From Gnetum montanum (taxonomy: Eukaryota; Streptophyta; Gnetopsida; Gnetales; Gnetaceae), in the NCBI GenBank assembly GCA_015680685.1, contig MNCI01014774.1, positions 1,229,863-1,293,862 of the forward strand: a DNA stretch of 64,000 bases. Reading direction: 5' to 3'. The notes under the pieces are model-generated. The model did not search any database. It was not told where the DNA came from and saw only the letters and a program-made list of their open reading frames with translations. A program made the translations under genes and the position numbers. Shown piece by piece: positions 20,225 through 32,537 of the stretch. Numbering within the stretch: the first letter of the stretch is position 1; every line of letters begins with the position of its first letter.

Positions 20225-23051
20225 ATGAATATGGTTGAAAAGATTAAATAGTCCAAGGCGGTGGAGGTTTCTATGATTTTGAAGGACCTTCTCTTACTTC
20301 AAGCGCATGCAATGGTTGAGGTAGCTGTGGCTATCTTGTTGTAGTTTCCATTTCTAGTGGAAGGTAAAAGGCATCCAACAATGCCTTCATCTTCTCCTCC
20401 TTGCTCTGAGGATCATTCACAGTCCATGTAGCATTACCAATGTGGGCTAGAATGGGGATATCCCATGGATAGTGCATTACTTGGAACAACTCCTTAAAAT
20501 TAACAAATGAGGTAGCGAATTTCTTGCATTTGATATTAAATGCTTTGAGTGCATTCTATAGCTCCTAGTAGTCATTCATCCTCTTGGCCAAGTTCTTAGT
20601 AGTTGATCTTTAATCAATGAACTTCACCTTGGGAACCTCAAGTTCAATGTTTGCCATTGTAAGCCTTTGCTCAGTGTCCTTATAATGCTTGAACTCTACC
20701 TTGTACAACAAGTACAAGCTAGCCACTTGTTTCTATAATTTAGACTATAGTCATCTCATAGTCAGCATGGCCAGATTTGCATATTGAAGATTAGCAAGCT
20801 CCATGTATTCTATCATTTTCTCAATATATAACTCCTTGATGTGGATCTCTACTTTGTTATAGGCATCCATCCCATCAATGATAAGTTGCTAAATCTCTCT
20901 TCCTTGTTGGAGTTATTGGAGGATCTCATTTACTTTTGTCTTTGCCAATTGGATGTGCCTTTTATGAACTTCTTTCTGTAGACCAACCTTATCTCTGTAG
21001 TGATTTTTTAGTCTCTCAAATTTGAGAGCCTTTAATTTTTAGGTAGCTACTTCGATTGCAATATTTCGATGAAGAGCATGGACCTCCTCCATGGAGAGGT
21101 TTCTATGTTCTATTGTCAATCTCCTCAGGTTAGTATTCACTCTAGCTAGCTACTCCTACTATTAATGGATGAAATTTGTCATATGTTATTTTTGCACATC
21201 AACATTTCACAGGCAATGATTCTTTGCAGTTAATTGTACATTCTCTTGGTAGGTCTAATCTAAGGCCTTCTAAATTTTATGTTGAGTGGTCTTTTCCAAG
21301 GATTGATAGAACACCATCATCTTCATCGTATCCTCAACCCCTTTTAATCTTTTATGAAGCTACTCAAGAGCTTTATCCTTTGTTAGTGCTAGGCCGAGGA
21401 ATGCATGGTTAGCAATCTAGGCCCTTAGTTCAATAACCTATGCATCCAAGTATTCATTTAGCTCTTTGGCTATTTCAAGTTACCCCTTCAAAATGATGGT
21501 CTTGCCCCTTGCTTCCAATATCTTCAATTGCGTTGCAGTTATGTTGTTCGAAAGATTGAAGACATTTGAAATCAATTGCCCAATTCCCACCAATCAGTCT
21601 AGCAATTGTTCATGTTGTGTTATGCGTAACTTGCTACTTACTATCCTTGCAAATGTCTACACATCTTTAAGTGCAAAGACATCTCATACATACACCACAA
21701 GTGCATTTAGAGTTTTGGAAATTCTATCAGAAACTACCTTTGCTTCTATCTCCTATCCTTAGTGATTCATTACCAAAACTATGTTCCCCTCATCCTCCTT
21801 CAAGTGCATTGAAAAAGTATCAATTTTCTTAGAGATTTTTGGGAATTTTTGTTGTTGTAATAGGGATAATGTTACCTCTCAGGCACTAGGATTTGATCTT
21901 TCAAGTAATTGTATTCTTTGGGCTAAAAAGATTAGTCCACCCCCTCCATCTAGCTAATTGTTCAAGCCACTTCATTCACGTGACTCATCACTAACTGGTA
22001 CACAAATGGATCATCACCACTTATTCCTACTTATTGCTCTTACTCACTCAAGAGCCATTCTCAAAATTTTTGCAATCATTGAGAAGTTACAACAATATCT
22101 GACACTGTTTGCTAAGTGGATGGTGGGGATGGTTGTTGCTACTCCTCTTCTTGAATGACATTTGTAGGTACTTTGTACTTCATCATCTTTGTTTAGTTAG
22201 CAAGTGGAGCAAATTAGACATCTTTGTTTGTATAGTTGGTTATCCCTCCCCTCCGACATAGTTTTCTAATGAGGCATGGAAAGGGAAGTTCCTTCCTTCT
22301 ACATTTTTTCTCCTTGAAGTACTTTTCTATTCAAGATAGATTAGTTGTTGAAGGTTGATAGGGAATCTACCATTTAAAGCAGTACATGCATGAGTGGAGA
22401 AGGTAGTGATCTTTCTTGGCTTCATAGTTGGATTGAGGAGAAAGGCCGCAATCTTGAAGTAGATTCTTTCCATTCATGTGAGTGCATCATACTACTTATG
22501 GTCGACACCATAACATCACTACAACAATTCTTTCTTGATGTTGGGGTCTACCTGTATTGGAATCTCAATGAGATTCATACTAGTTTCTATCAACCCAAGT
22601 GCCTCTAAAATGGCTTACATCGAGTAGGATACTGAAATGTCCTTGATCTTGACTGTTGAACTAGCTTGCCTATTATTCTAGAATAAGAACATCTCTTCCA
22701 TGTATCACTCCCCACTAGAAGTAATGATGGGCCACATGGGAGAGGTCTTCAATTGATCTTGTACTTCTTGAGGTGCTTGCTCCAAGAAAGAGAAAAAATT
22801 CAACTCTTGGAGTACGATTTTTTGAACCTCCTTTAATTCGATTTGCTTAAGGAAGGCTTCTATTAAGGTAATCTTAAGGTTTGCTTATGGGGCTAGTGCT
22901 TCATCCAAGTGGGATTGCTTTTTCACTACTACTTGTTCTAAAATTGGATGAACAGATTCCACTTCAGTTCTTAGCCCCTTCCTATTCATGGTCATTTGTT
23001 CCATGGCTATGATGATTCTCCTTCTTGTGTGTGCTTTCCCTTTGGTGCCAT
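20225..23051 (-). pseudogene. Third ORF, element E
   Basis: This broken minus-strand frame is collinear with 15800-18582 and 48936-51722. The probable start at 23051 reads M-A-P-K-G-K, close to M-A-P-K-R-G in F, so I chose it over internal Met codons. Stops and frameshifts occur throughout and no fragment above about 80 codons remains. Context: it lies between the polypurine tract and the conserved spacer. Function unknown; see the F copy, the best preserved. Confidence 0.6.
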
Positions 23052-24995
23052 TTATGGTCACAACACATCTAAGGATTAGTATATATAATGTATAACTTAT
23101 AGTGTTTTAATATCTCATTTCATTAGTTAGTTACACTTAGGCTAAGGATGGACCATGGTAGATTGATTATATTATTATTATTATATTAATTTTTAAGTTC
23201 AAAGTGTTACCAAAGCTAGTTGGAAGGGTTTAACTTTTGTAATTTGATGTTTTCATGTTGGTTTCTTTGTTAAACCTTTATGGGAGTTAGAAAAAATTGG
23301 AAAAATTTTCTGTCAAAAACTTTAGATTGTGGCCCCCATGACTAAAAGCTTATCTCTAGTGGCTACAAGGTCAAAGAATGGAGTGATTTGGACAAATGGT
23401 CAGGACAATATGGCCTCTGGAAGGTTTTGGGCTCTGAAAACTCCAAAAAATCCTTTGGCATTTAAAAGGAAATGTGAAAAATTCAAAGTGTAAATGCATA
23501 TATATATACTATTTTTGTGTTGCGTCAATGGTACCCATTTACAAAGGGTGTAAGAAAAAATTTTCAACATGAATTTCTCATAAAATACATGGAGTTTTCT
23601 AATGAAAGTAGGATCCATGGAGTTCCAAAAAAGCTAAGAACTTGATGGAAACATCAAAGAGGATCTTTGAAAGCTTAAGAGTTGAAAAATTGAAAGGAGA
23701 ATGTGTTAATTAAAGAAACTGCCCTAAGAAGCACATAGTTGGATGCATCAGATGGGGCACACAAAGGTTTGGATTGCCAAAATGTCTAAGGATGAGGTAC
23801 TTAACTAACACAACCAAGAGATATGCAAGTGGATCCTTCCCAAGCAAGAACATGCCCTTTTTACCCTTGCATAATCTCAATCATAAGAAGTCCATAAACC
23901 CCATAGGTGTTTAATGGTTATGAAAGTTAAGGACCAAAACGTAAAAGAATCTACCTAAGAATTCAAACACATTAAACCAAGACATTAAACAAGGACATGA
24001 ACACTAATAGTGAGGTGAGTCACAAAAAGCATAGATGGATGAGAGAGAAAGTGAAATGAAATTCTTGATTAAGGTTACTTGAAATCCCTCATGAATTTTT
24101 TAGTTAAATGACTTGATAAAATCCATCCTTAGTCCAGACCAAAACCGACCATGTTCAGTGACTTTGCATTGCCACTCTAAGATAGGTCCATCCCCTTGAG
24201 AGACAAGAGTGCTCCCATAGATCAACCACTGTTCCTTATAGAGTAGAAAATAGAAGTAGGAAGTAAGGAAGGTCCTTAGTTATAGGGGACCTTTAGGCAT
24301 GGGTAACATGTCTTTCTAGTTCCATTACTAATGCTTGTAGCCTATTATTATGTCTAAGGGGTGTGCTTTGAATTCCCATCATTTTTTATTTTTTTCATCC
24401 ACATATATATATATTCTTATTTAACTTCCTATTATTGGTCGAAATGGAATGGTAAGAAATCCATGAAAACACTCATGCATCCAAGTAAGTAGAAGGGTAT
24501 AGAGAGTATTGAGTCCCCTTGAAGTCACACCCTATTCAAATCCTTGAATCCTTTCCAAGTCCAAAAACTGCTAACATCACAAGTTTGTTAAATTTTTATT
24601 TAATGGAAAGAGACCTCATACTTCCAAAACAAGGAAAAGCCAAAGAGTTTGTGGGTGGGTGGATGTTGTGGACTCATTTCCTATTCTATAAAAAAGAAAC
24701 CATGTCTTAGTTATCGATACCAAAATTGAAAAATAGAAACTAGACTTTATCAATAAAAAATAATAAGTACAAACCACCATTAATAATAGCTACAACACCA
24801 CTGTGTCCTATTGGCACAAAGCACTTTATTAGCAAACATTTTAGAAAATCACATCCAAAATAAAGAAAATTATACAAGTGTAAAATATCCAAGAAAAATC
24901 AAATGTACCAACAATGGTGTAAAACAAAAAATTGTGTAAAATAAGAAAAAAGTATAAAACAAAAAGGTGTAAAATAAATAAAGTGTAAAATAAGA
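23052..24995. other. Element E conserved spacer
   Basis: Noncoding. An exact copy of the PPT core (AGTCATGGGGG, minus) lies at 23333-23343. The GTGGATCCTTCCCAAGC block near 23830 and AAGGGGTGTGCTTTGAATTC near 24357 match the other elements. The end (24900-24995) is A-rich with GTGTAAAA repeats and then joins RNase H directly. Confidence 0.7.
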
Positions 24996-26440
24996 AACTA
25001 TTGTTTCTTCCTATGGTCCAAATCTTGTGGCATCTCCTAAGTGAGAAGATAAGTGAGGATGCCATCATACCATTTTGGTTCTGTAGGCACTTGATCATTA
25101 ATTACTTTGACAAAGAGGAGTTCATCAAGAAATTGATTAGAGCATGGCTCTCCTCTTCTTTGTTACCCCATCTTAATCGAGAGAGATGGTCAACAACCAC
25201 ATTCTTAGTCCCCTTTCGATCTAACATCATAAGATCAAATTCCTGCAAGATCACCAGCCACCATATGACACAAGGACTCACTATTGGCTTGTTCATTAGA
25301 AAGTGGATGGCACTGTGATCAGTGTGTACAAACACTTGGTACCCAAGCACATAGTCCCTAAACTTTTCTAAAGAATACATCACTATCATCAGTTCTTTCT
25401 CTATTATGATGTAATTAAGTTGTGCACCCATAATCCTTTGGCATATGTAGTGGATATAATATGGACATTTTTGATCATCCAACTACATTAGCATGGGTCC
25501 CAAGGCATAATTTGAGGCATTCATCATGATATGAAATGGTCTAATCTAGTTTGGTGCTCGTAGAATTGGATTTTCTACAAGTTTCCCCTTTAGTTATTGG
25601 AATGCATTTTCACATGCCGTGGTCAAAACAAATGGAGCATCTTTCTTTGTAAGCTCGACCAACAATTTTACAATCTCAGAGAAATTCTCTATGAATCATT
25701 AGTAGTAACCAGTGTATCCAAGGAATGACCAAACATCTTTAACTATTTTTAATTAATAGTTTATTCCTTAGATGATCCTTATCTTTTTAGGATCTACCTC
25801 AATCCTTGCTTGTGAGATTCTGTGCCCTAAGACTATGCCCTTTTGGACCATTAGATAGCTCTTTTTCCAATTGAGCCATAGGTTTGTCTTCATACATCTT
25901 TTTAATACTTGCTCAAATGTAGCACCATAAGTGGAAAATTGATCCATGAAGACTTCCCCACCCCCCNNNNNNNNNNNNNNNNNNNNNNNNNNNNNNNNNN
26001 NNNNNNNNNNNNNNNNNNNNNNNNNNNNNNAGACCAAGTGTTGGAATGTGGCAAGAGCATTGCATAGACCAAAAGGCATCTTTTGATATGAAAAAGTTCT
26101 CCAGGGACTTGTGAATGTAGTTTTCGCTTGATCCTCTAGTGTAATTTGAATTTGGTTATAGCCACTATAACCATCTAGAAAGCTATAATAGTAATGTCCA
26201 AAAATGATGTCCAACACTTGATCAAAAAATGGCAATGGAAAATGATCTTTGAATGTTGCCATGTTCAATAACCTGAAATCAATACAAACCCTCCACTTGC
26301 CATCTTTCTTTGGCACAATCATGAGTGGGTTGATCCACTCACTATCCACAATAGGATAAATGAACCCTACCTTGAGGAGTTGTTCCATCTCCTCCCTGAT
26401 AATTTGCTTTAATTTGGGGTTCAACCATCACTATGGTTGC
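24996..26440 (-). pseudogene. Reverse transcriptase and RNase H, element E
   Basis: Frames at 25102-25482 (RNase H) and 25768-26424 (RT) on the minus strand. RT has W-R-V-C-I-D-F-R-L-L-N, Y-S-F-L-D-G-Y-S-G-Y-N-Q-I and M-P-F-G-L-C-N-A. The catalytic box is F-M-D-Q-F in place of F-M-D-D-F. RNase H keeps E-K-E-L, H-T-D-H and V-D-H-L-S. A 64-base N gap (25967-26030) falls between the fingers/palm part and the catalytic box, so that stretch is unread. RNase H ends near 25000 with no integrase after it. Confidence 0.88.
25967..26030. other. Assembly gap (64 N) in the element E RT
   Basis: Run of N directly preceded by a C-run (CCCCACCCCCC). Compared with A (near 6950-6990) only about 60 bases should be missing, so the gap size may be close to true. 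Confidence 0.95.
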
Positions 26441-26589
26441 TTCCTTAGCTTCATGGCTGAATTAGTATAGATATGATGTTTGCATATTCATGAATCAATC
26501 CCAGTGAATTTAGGATATAACCAAGCAAAGGTTATTGGTCATCTATTAACCACTTTTAATAATTTCTCTTTTCATTTATAAGCAAGTTT

Positions 26590-27440
26590 ATCATTGATTA
26601 TAATCAGCTTTCCATTTCTCAAAAATGCATATTATAAGCTGATAACTAGATTTCTTAACTCTAGGGGTTCTTGTTTAAAATTTTCATGGATTTCCATCTC
26701 TCCCCAATAGGTATCATTATTTTCAGCATTAAAGAGTTGGTGATGAACTTGCTTTAGATTATTCATGCCTACGACATAGGCACATGTAAGGGTCTCAGTG
26801 GGTTCCATGCAAATTGTGTTGCTCTTAGAATCAACTATCAACCATTGTGTATCCTCTTGTTTTTTAGCTACTATGTATAGACTCCTTTAATATCTACCTC
26901 ATTTGCACACTACTTACATGTAGAAATGGATGCTTTTATCAAGAACCAAAGTTTCTACACACAATTGCACCTTGTGTCACTATATGCGATGCATGAAACT
27001 CATTACTTCTTGATCTTTTTGAATGCATTTTCCTTGGAAATTTCTAGGGAAAGTCTCTAATGTCCATTATTGCATCAATAGTACTTAGCCATGCCCTTCC
27101 CATAATGATTGGAAAATCCCCCTTGCAATTCTCAACTTTGATTACTACAAAATTGATAGGATAAGACCACCCATAGATAGTAATCACAATATCTTCTACC
27201 AATCCCAATGGAACAATGATGGACTAGTCTACCAATTTTAATCTGATATTGCTTTTCTTGAGACATGGCAGGTTCTAGGTCATATACATCTTATGGGAAA
27301 TCAAATTAACACTAGAACTTGAATCTAGAAGAGCTTTGCATGGTTCATTTCTAGCCATCTACAAATAGATAAGGGGACTTCCAAGATTAGCTAATTTCCT
27401 AGGAAGGTTACTAGCTTGAATCTAATCTAATACAACATGA
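26590..27440 (-). pseudogene. Aspartic protease and linker, element E
   Basis: Minus-strand translation has A-L-L-D-S-S-S-S-V-N-L-I near 27325 and I-I-M-G-R-A-W-L-S-T near 27085, in the order of the A protease. The linker frame 26632-26841 matches the A segment at 7580-7790. Several stops and shifts. As in A and D, the active site is D-S-S rather than D-[ST]-G. Confidence 0.78.
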
Positions 27441-29870
27441 GTTAACATAATAGTGGGGGGATTGAGAGGCATTTGGTTTGAAGGGCTCTCAATTCAATGA
27501 TTTGTAGAGGATGAGAAAGGAGTAGGGTGACCAACCACATGAGTTTTTGAGGACTTAGAAGGGCTATAGGGCTATAAGAATGATCGTTTGCAAGATGTAG
27601 GTTCTAAATCACTTAGTTGATTAATCGATTATAGATTAATGGTCCTTGTAGCATTACGTTATTGTGGCTAAGATGGAAGCTCACCTTGCATGGATGGAGT
27701 AGGAAATAGTTGTGTTAAGGGTGGGGGATATGGATGGAAGATGGGATCCCCCCTAGGAGTTGGAGAATGAGTTCGATGATATTTAAGAGGATGCTAGTGA
27801 TGTTGGAAAAGAGAAACGTGACTGGAAAAGTCACGTGGAGACAAGGGCTACTGAACATAGTACCCATATGAATACAGTTGCCTATAAGGGTACTGTTGCT
27901 ATGGTGATGGCATCCCCCATGATTGTGGTTGCTGCCACTACTGATATTGTTCATATGGTTATGGTGGAGTTCCACTTCGATAATAAGGTTGTCACTAGTG
28001 GAATTTCTTGGGATTTTCTTGAGGATAAGGTAATCTTCTGGGTGTTTTCCTTTTTTATAGTCATAGATTTAGAGCATACACCCCAAATTCCTATAAGTGT
28101 AACACAATAGGGCAACATCCCTTAGGATGTTCATAGTGGTAGATGTCACATCCATCGTCATTATCTGATTCAATCTCTACAACTCCTTCTATTGTAATAG
28201 CTTTGCCCTTACCCCTTTAGTATGCATGTTCAACTTCTTTCCACCTACTACAATCATGATCACTACTTTGCTCTTTTAATTCTTTTTCTTTTGGTAGAGT
28301 AGTTTGAAATCTTTCATCTAATGAATCCACATTTTATCTACCTTAGCTAAAATTTTAGACATATATTTTTGGATTAGAAAGGTCTTTTGTTGCACCACCT
28401 CATTAAGAAGTGATTCTTCCTCACTATTACAAAAGTGAATTTTCTTCTTTTTGATGGAAGGATTCTTGTTATATTCTTCTACACTTTTGCATTTCCTCAA
28501 ATCTCCTTCTTCTTTTACTACCTGCTTAATCAACCTTTCTATCTAATGGGCTCTTAATTTTGACAGTCTTCCTTAGGCATAGATCCCAAGGGTCCTTCAT
28601 TTTTCTAAGTAAATCCCATCTATGATGTGGCAAAGCTATTCAATCTAAGGGTAACCATGGCTAGGGCATTAGTGTAATAATGAATAATTTCTACCCATGG
28701 TAGCATCCAAGGGTTCATGTGTTTCCTGATTCCATCCTTAGATTTGCCTTTGTAAGTTTGACACTTTAGAGTAGGTTTGATACTTGTCATTAAATAGTTA
28801 TAGCATTATACTTGATCAATGGATTGATGGTTTCTAAGACTGATACCAACTTTCTACTTCCTTGATGAGTGTTATGGGAAAGAGCTTGAGCTTTTGCCAA
28901 TCATTTTCAATATTTTGTAAGGCATAAGCATTATGAAAGGCTTGCATATGTGTTTGAGGATCTGAGTTATATCCCCCTCAAATCTAGGGATATTATTCAT
29001 GTCTAGCTTCTTGACTCAGCTATCTTTCACATGCCTAGTAGGAATTATAACAACCTCTGTGATGTTGAGCATATTTCAAGTGGTTAGTAGAGGTTCATCG
29101 TCATGATCTTGATGACACCTATGATGTCCTTTACCATCCCTTTATTTATGATAGTCTCTGTGATTATCATTGTTGTCTCGATGCCTACAATTCTTTTTAG
29201 ATTTGGAGGAGGAAGCTGATCCAAATGAAGAGGACGAAGATGGAGGAGGGCTACCACCACTGTGATGTCTACCACTACATCTTCATTTATCATGGTCATA
29301 ATCCTTAGATTTATCATCATTTTGCTTGTCCGAGTTCCTACTTCAACTTCCTTTCTTAAAGCTTTCACAACCATGGGACTCATTATTACTAGAACCCAAA
29401 TTGTTGATTACTAATTTAGGATTTGGGTTCAACTCCCCTTCATCAAAGTTAAGAGGTGGAGAGTCTACATTTTGAGAACCCTTAGAAAGATGTTCCTCAT
29501 CATCCTTTTAATTTAGCAGGAACAAGGGGTTAGTGAACCATTTCTCCTTCATGTCTTCATAGTACCTTTCCTATGGCCAATCTCGTTTGCATTGTGTCTC
29601 AATGGGACAGTAGTGCCAAAAGTCATGATCTTCCATAACGTACTCTCTATGAAGCTCCTCGATGCCCAACCTTGTAAGATTTTGGAGTAGCATCTTGGGA
29701 ATAGATTAATCAAGTGGCAATACAACATTCCCCTCCATGTATCACCACCATATTTGTTCATCCTAATGGAGGATGTAAATGAAATTGGGTACAAACTCAT
29801 CAAGATGAGTGTACACCACTTTGCATTCTTATGGTACTACTGACTTAGCATCGTCTCACCCATGAGAAGA
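27441..29870 (-). pseudogene. Gag polyprotein with linker, element E
   Basis: Collinear with A gag on the minus strand. The N-terminal domain lies near 29549-29820 with G-N-V-V-L-P-L-D, then a basic/His-rich stretch at 29084-29383, the capsid core near 28740-28900, and a helical charged part at 28318-28533. The knuckle-like motif C-D-I-Y-H-Y-E-H-P-K-G-C is near 28140, and a Pro/His-rich linker spans 27540-27980. A copy of the PPT-like motif (AATCATGGGGG) is at 27914-27924. Broken by many stops; no clear start codon survives at the N-terminus. Confidence 0.75.
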
Positions 29871-30019
29871 AGAAGAAATTCTTGCTAGAAACAGTTTATT
29901 AGTGTGCTTGTAGTATATTTCTAATTAATTTTTATGATTTAACTTTGTCAGGTTCATTTCAACGACGTTGAGTGATTTTCACTAATCCTAGATTCCTAAT
30001 GCATAGTACTAGCTAAGAA

Positions 30020-30037
30020 TCCCCAATAATAGTGCCA
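30020..30037 (-). other. Primer binding site, element E (tRNA-Asp type, decayed)
   Basis: TGGCACTATTATTGGGGA on the minus strand, one base from the 5' LTR. Twelve of 18 bases match the Athila tRNA-Asp site and all six differences are transitions. Confidence 0.78.
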
Positions 30038-30038
30038 A

Positions 30039-30914
30039 TGATGAGTGGTGAGATACCCCTATGTCCAATCATATGAATCATTAAGGCATTCATGTACAAT
30101 CCAGTCAAATTCCATGGATTCCTAGTGTTCTCATACATAGGATTCAATCTAGAAGGTGAATCTAATCATGGAATGATCATTGTCTTCTCAACTACACTTA
30201 TGAGGCTTAGTTGTATGGTTAAGTATAATTGCGACACATGATTTATATTATTTTATATTTTATTCACCTAAGATTGGTAATAGATTAAGAATAAATTGAT
30301 TAACTAGTTTAACTAATTTAATTGCTAACTAATAACTAACTATCCTAACATAAGCTTTTGATCTCACTTTCTGTATACATCCTGAACATGTACAACATTA
30401 CTGGGTGGCCAAGTGTTAAGCACTAATAGGATTACCAAATGCTATACATATGCTCGAAGTGGCTGTACTTATGTATGCTAGTCTTTTTAGCTTAATTGAT
30501 CACTTATAGTCTTAATCATCTTAGCTTAATTAATGAAAACAATAAATTCATAAATAAATCATTAAGCTAGTCCAAGTGTTGTAAGGTTTATCAAAAAGCT
30601 TGTCTTTATTACCATACACACTATGGTGCTCAAGTACAATAGTGCTCAAATAAAGATTCGTACACTCCTTGACTCCTACTATGGACACTTAGAAAATTAT
30701 TCTATCTCTTATGGAAACAAACTGTAAGAGTTCCACTAGCAACTAAAATTCTCACTCCCCATTAACATGGCTAGGGTGTCATATTTATAGACCTACTAGG
30801 ATGCCACATTGACAAGTACACGTCAACATGGAAAACCCTACATCAATGGGATCTTGTCGATGGGGTCACGTCAACAGCATCTTGTTGACATAGCTGACCG
30901 AAGAGTCTCCATCA
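30039..30914 (-). repeat. Element E 5' LTR (876 bp)
   Basis: Starts TGATGAGTGGTGAG, ends CATCA and is collinear with 19132-20016. The TATA box is at 30782-30789 (TATAAATA, minus). Confidence 0.9.
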
Positions 30915-30919
30915 ATAGG

Positions 30920-32344
30920 AATGCATCAATGCAACCTATTAAGATAATTCTCCATGTTAAAAATAAGATAATTGGGGAAGATTTTAGCAATGAAATTGGA
31001 GCCTAAAGGAAGCTAGAAAAGCTTAGAATAAGGACAAATCATGGAAGAGGACTTGAAATTGATTTGGTAAAGGAGATTTGGAGAAAATTATATTGCCAAG
31101 AAGCACAAAAACTAAATGTTCCTTGTTGGAAAATAATAGATTTGAGTGTGAAATAACTAAGGGATAGGAAGTTTAACTATTCAAAATAAGGAGTATGCAA
31201 GTGGGTCCTTCCCATAGCAAGCTCATGCCCTTAATTCCCTTACGTGCCCTTTTACCTAGGCGTATTTAGACACCAAGGATGATTAATGGCCATGGATTAT
31301 TAAAAATCAAATCCATACAGGAAATCACCAAAGAATTTATCATACCAAAATAGACACATTGAGCAACTATGATAAGAGGTAGTGAGGTGGTAGATGGTAG
31401 TTACTTGAATAAAAAAAGAGAAAGAGTGTGGTAGTAGAATCTCACATCCCAATCACATGAGGTTCTTTATGGATTTTGTGGTCAATGTGACTTGATATTA
31501 TCTTATCCTTAGTAAAAACCAAGTCCATCTACTTCTAGTAACTTTGCATTGGTCCATTCAAATGGTTCAACCTCCCATAGTTCATGAACAATCCAAAGAT
31601 CACCCATCATTCTAGATAGAGAAGAAAACAGAAGTAAGAATTTAAGAGGGTCTTAGTTATAAGAACACCTTCAAGCATGGGTAACATATTTTTCCAACCA
31701 CATAACTAGTGCTTGTAGCCCATTATTTTGTCTAATGGGTGTGCTTTGAATTCCCATGTTTTTTTATCATGGGAATCATACCATGGAAAGACATTGCTTC
31801 TTATTATTGATTGATGTTAAGAATGGTGAGGAATCATTGAGAATATCCATAAAATTCTAGATGGTAGGCAGGTAAAAAAGCTAATAAGTTCCCTTGAAGT
31901 CACACCCATATTAATTTCTGCTTTATTCATTCCAAATCTAGAAAGCACCAAGGTCACTAATTCTTTTTAAGTTGTTATTAAGAAAGAACTACATGCTTCC
32001 AAAATGAGAGAACACCATGAAGTTGAGTGGTATGGATGGATGACATGAGCTTACTACTTAATATCATAAGAAAACCAATGTTCTATTAATCAATGTCATA
32101 ATTAAAAGATGAAATCCACTCATTAAGCATTCAATTCAACCAATATAGTTCAATAAACCTCCAACAATCAATAGCTATATCAAACACTAAAGTCCTAATG
32201 GTAATAAAGAATAAAATAATATGTAAGAAAATACAAATAACAAAAAATATAAAAGAAATTGCAAAATATTTAAGAAAATAAAAAACATATCAAGAACGAT
32301 GTAAAACAAAGAAGTTGAAAAACTAAGAAGCTTATTATAGAATG
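30920..32344. other. Element D conserved spacer, right part
   Basis: Continuation of 18583-19131 after element E. Noncoding; carries the GTGGGTCCTTCCCATAGC block near 31203 and ATGGGTGTGCTTTGAATTCC near 31735. Ends at the integrase C-terminus. Confidence 0.68.
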
Positions 32345-32363
32345 TTAGCATGGACGGCCATCT

Positions 32364-32374
32364 CCCCCATGACT
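32364..32374 (-). promoter_or_regulatory. Internal PPT-like motif, copy 3 (element D)
   Basis: AGTCATGGGGG on the minus strand at the integrase/spacer border, the same place as 4714 in A, although the D tract at its own LTR has decayed. Confidence 0.45.
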
Positions 32375-32397
32375 ACGTTGGAAGAGAGAGATCCAAA

Positions 32398-32537
32398 AGG
32401 TTGAGCATGGTTGGCCATCAGTTGAGGTGTTTTTGCCACTAGTTTTTCTTATTTCTAGGAAATGTTTAGGTTGAGCATGGTTGGCCATCAATTGAGGTGT
32501 TGTTGCTGCTAGTTTTTCTTGTTTCCAAGAAAGGTTT
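32398..32537. repeat. 70-bp tandem duplication in the element D integrase end
   Basis: Two units, 32398-32467 and 32468-32537, both starting AGGTTGAGCATGGTTGGCC. They differ at about ten positions, so the duplication is old. Unique to this copy. Confidence 0.85.

Larger units (their letters stand above)
19132..30914 (-). mobile_element. Element E: Athila-like retrotransposon lacking integrase (11783 bp)
   Basis: LTRs at 19132-20016 and 30039-30914 enclose, on the minus strand, PBS, gag, protease, RT, RNase H, spacer, third ORF and polypurine tract. The target duplication is ACAGG (19127-19131) against ATAGG (30915-30919), one transition apart. It sits inside the spacer of element D: after excision, D sequence continues from 19131 into 30920. 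The integrase block present in A, C and D is missing, with spacer sequence joined directly to the RNase H end near 24995. A 64-base N gap lies in RT. The element is dead by many stops. Confidence 0.9.
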
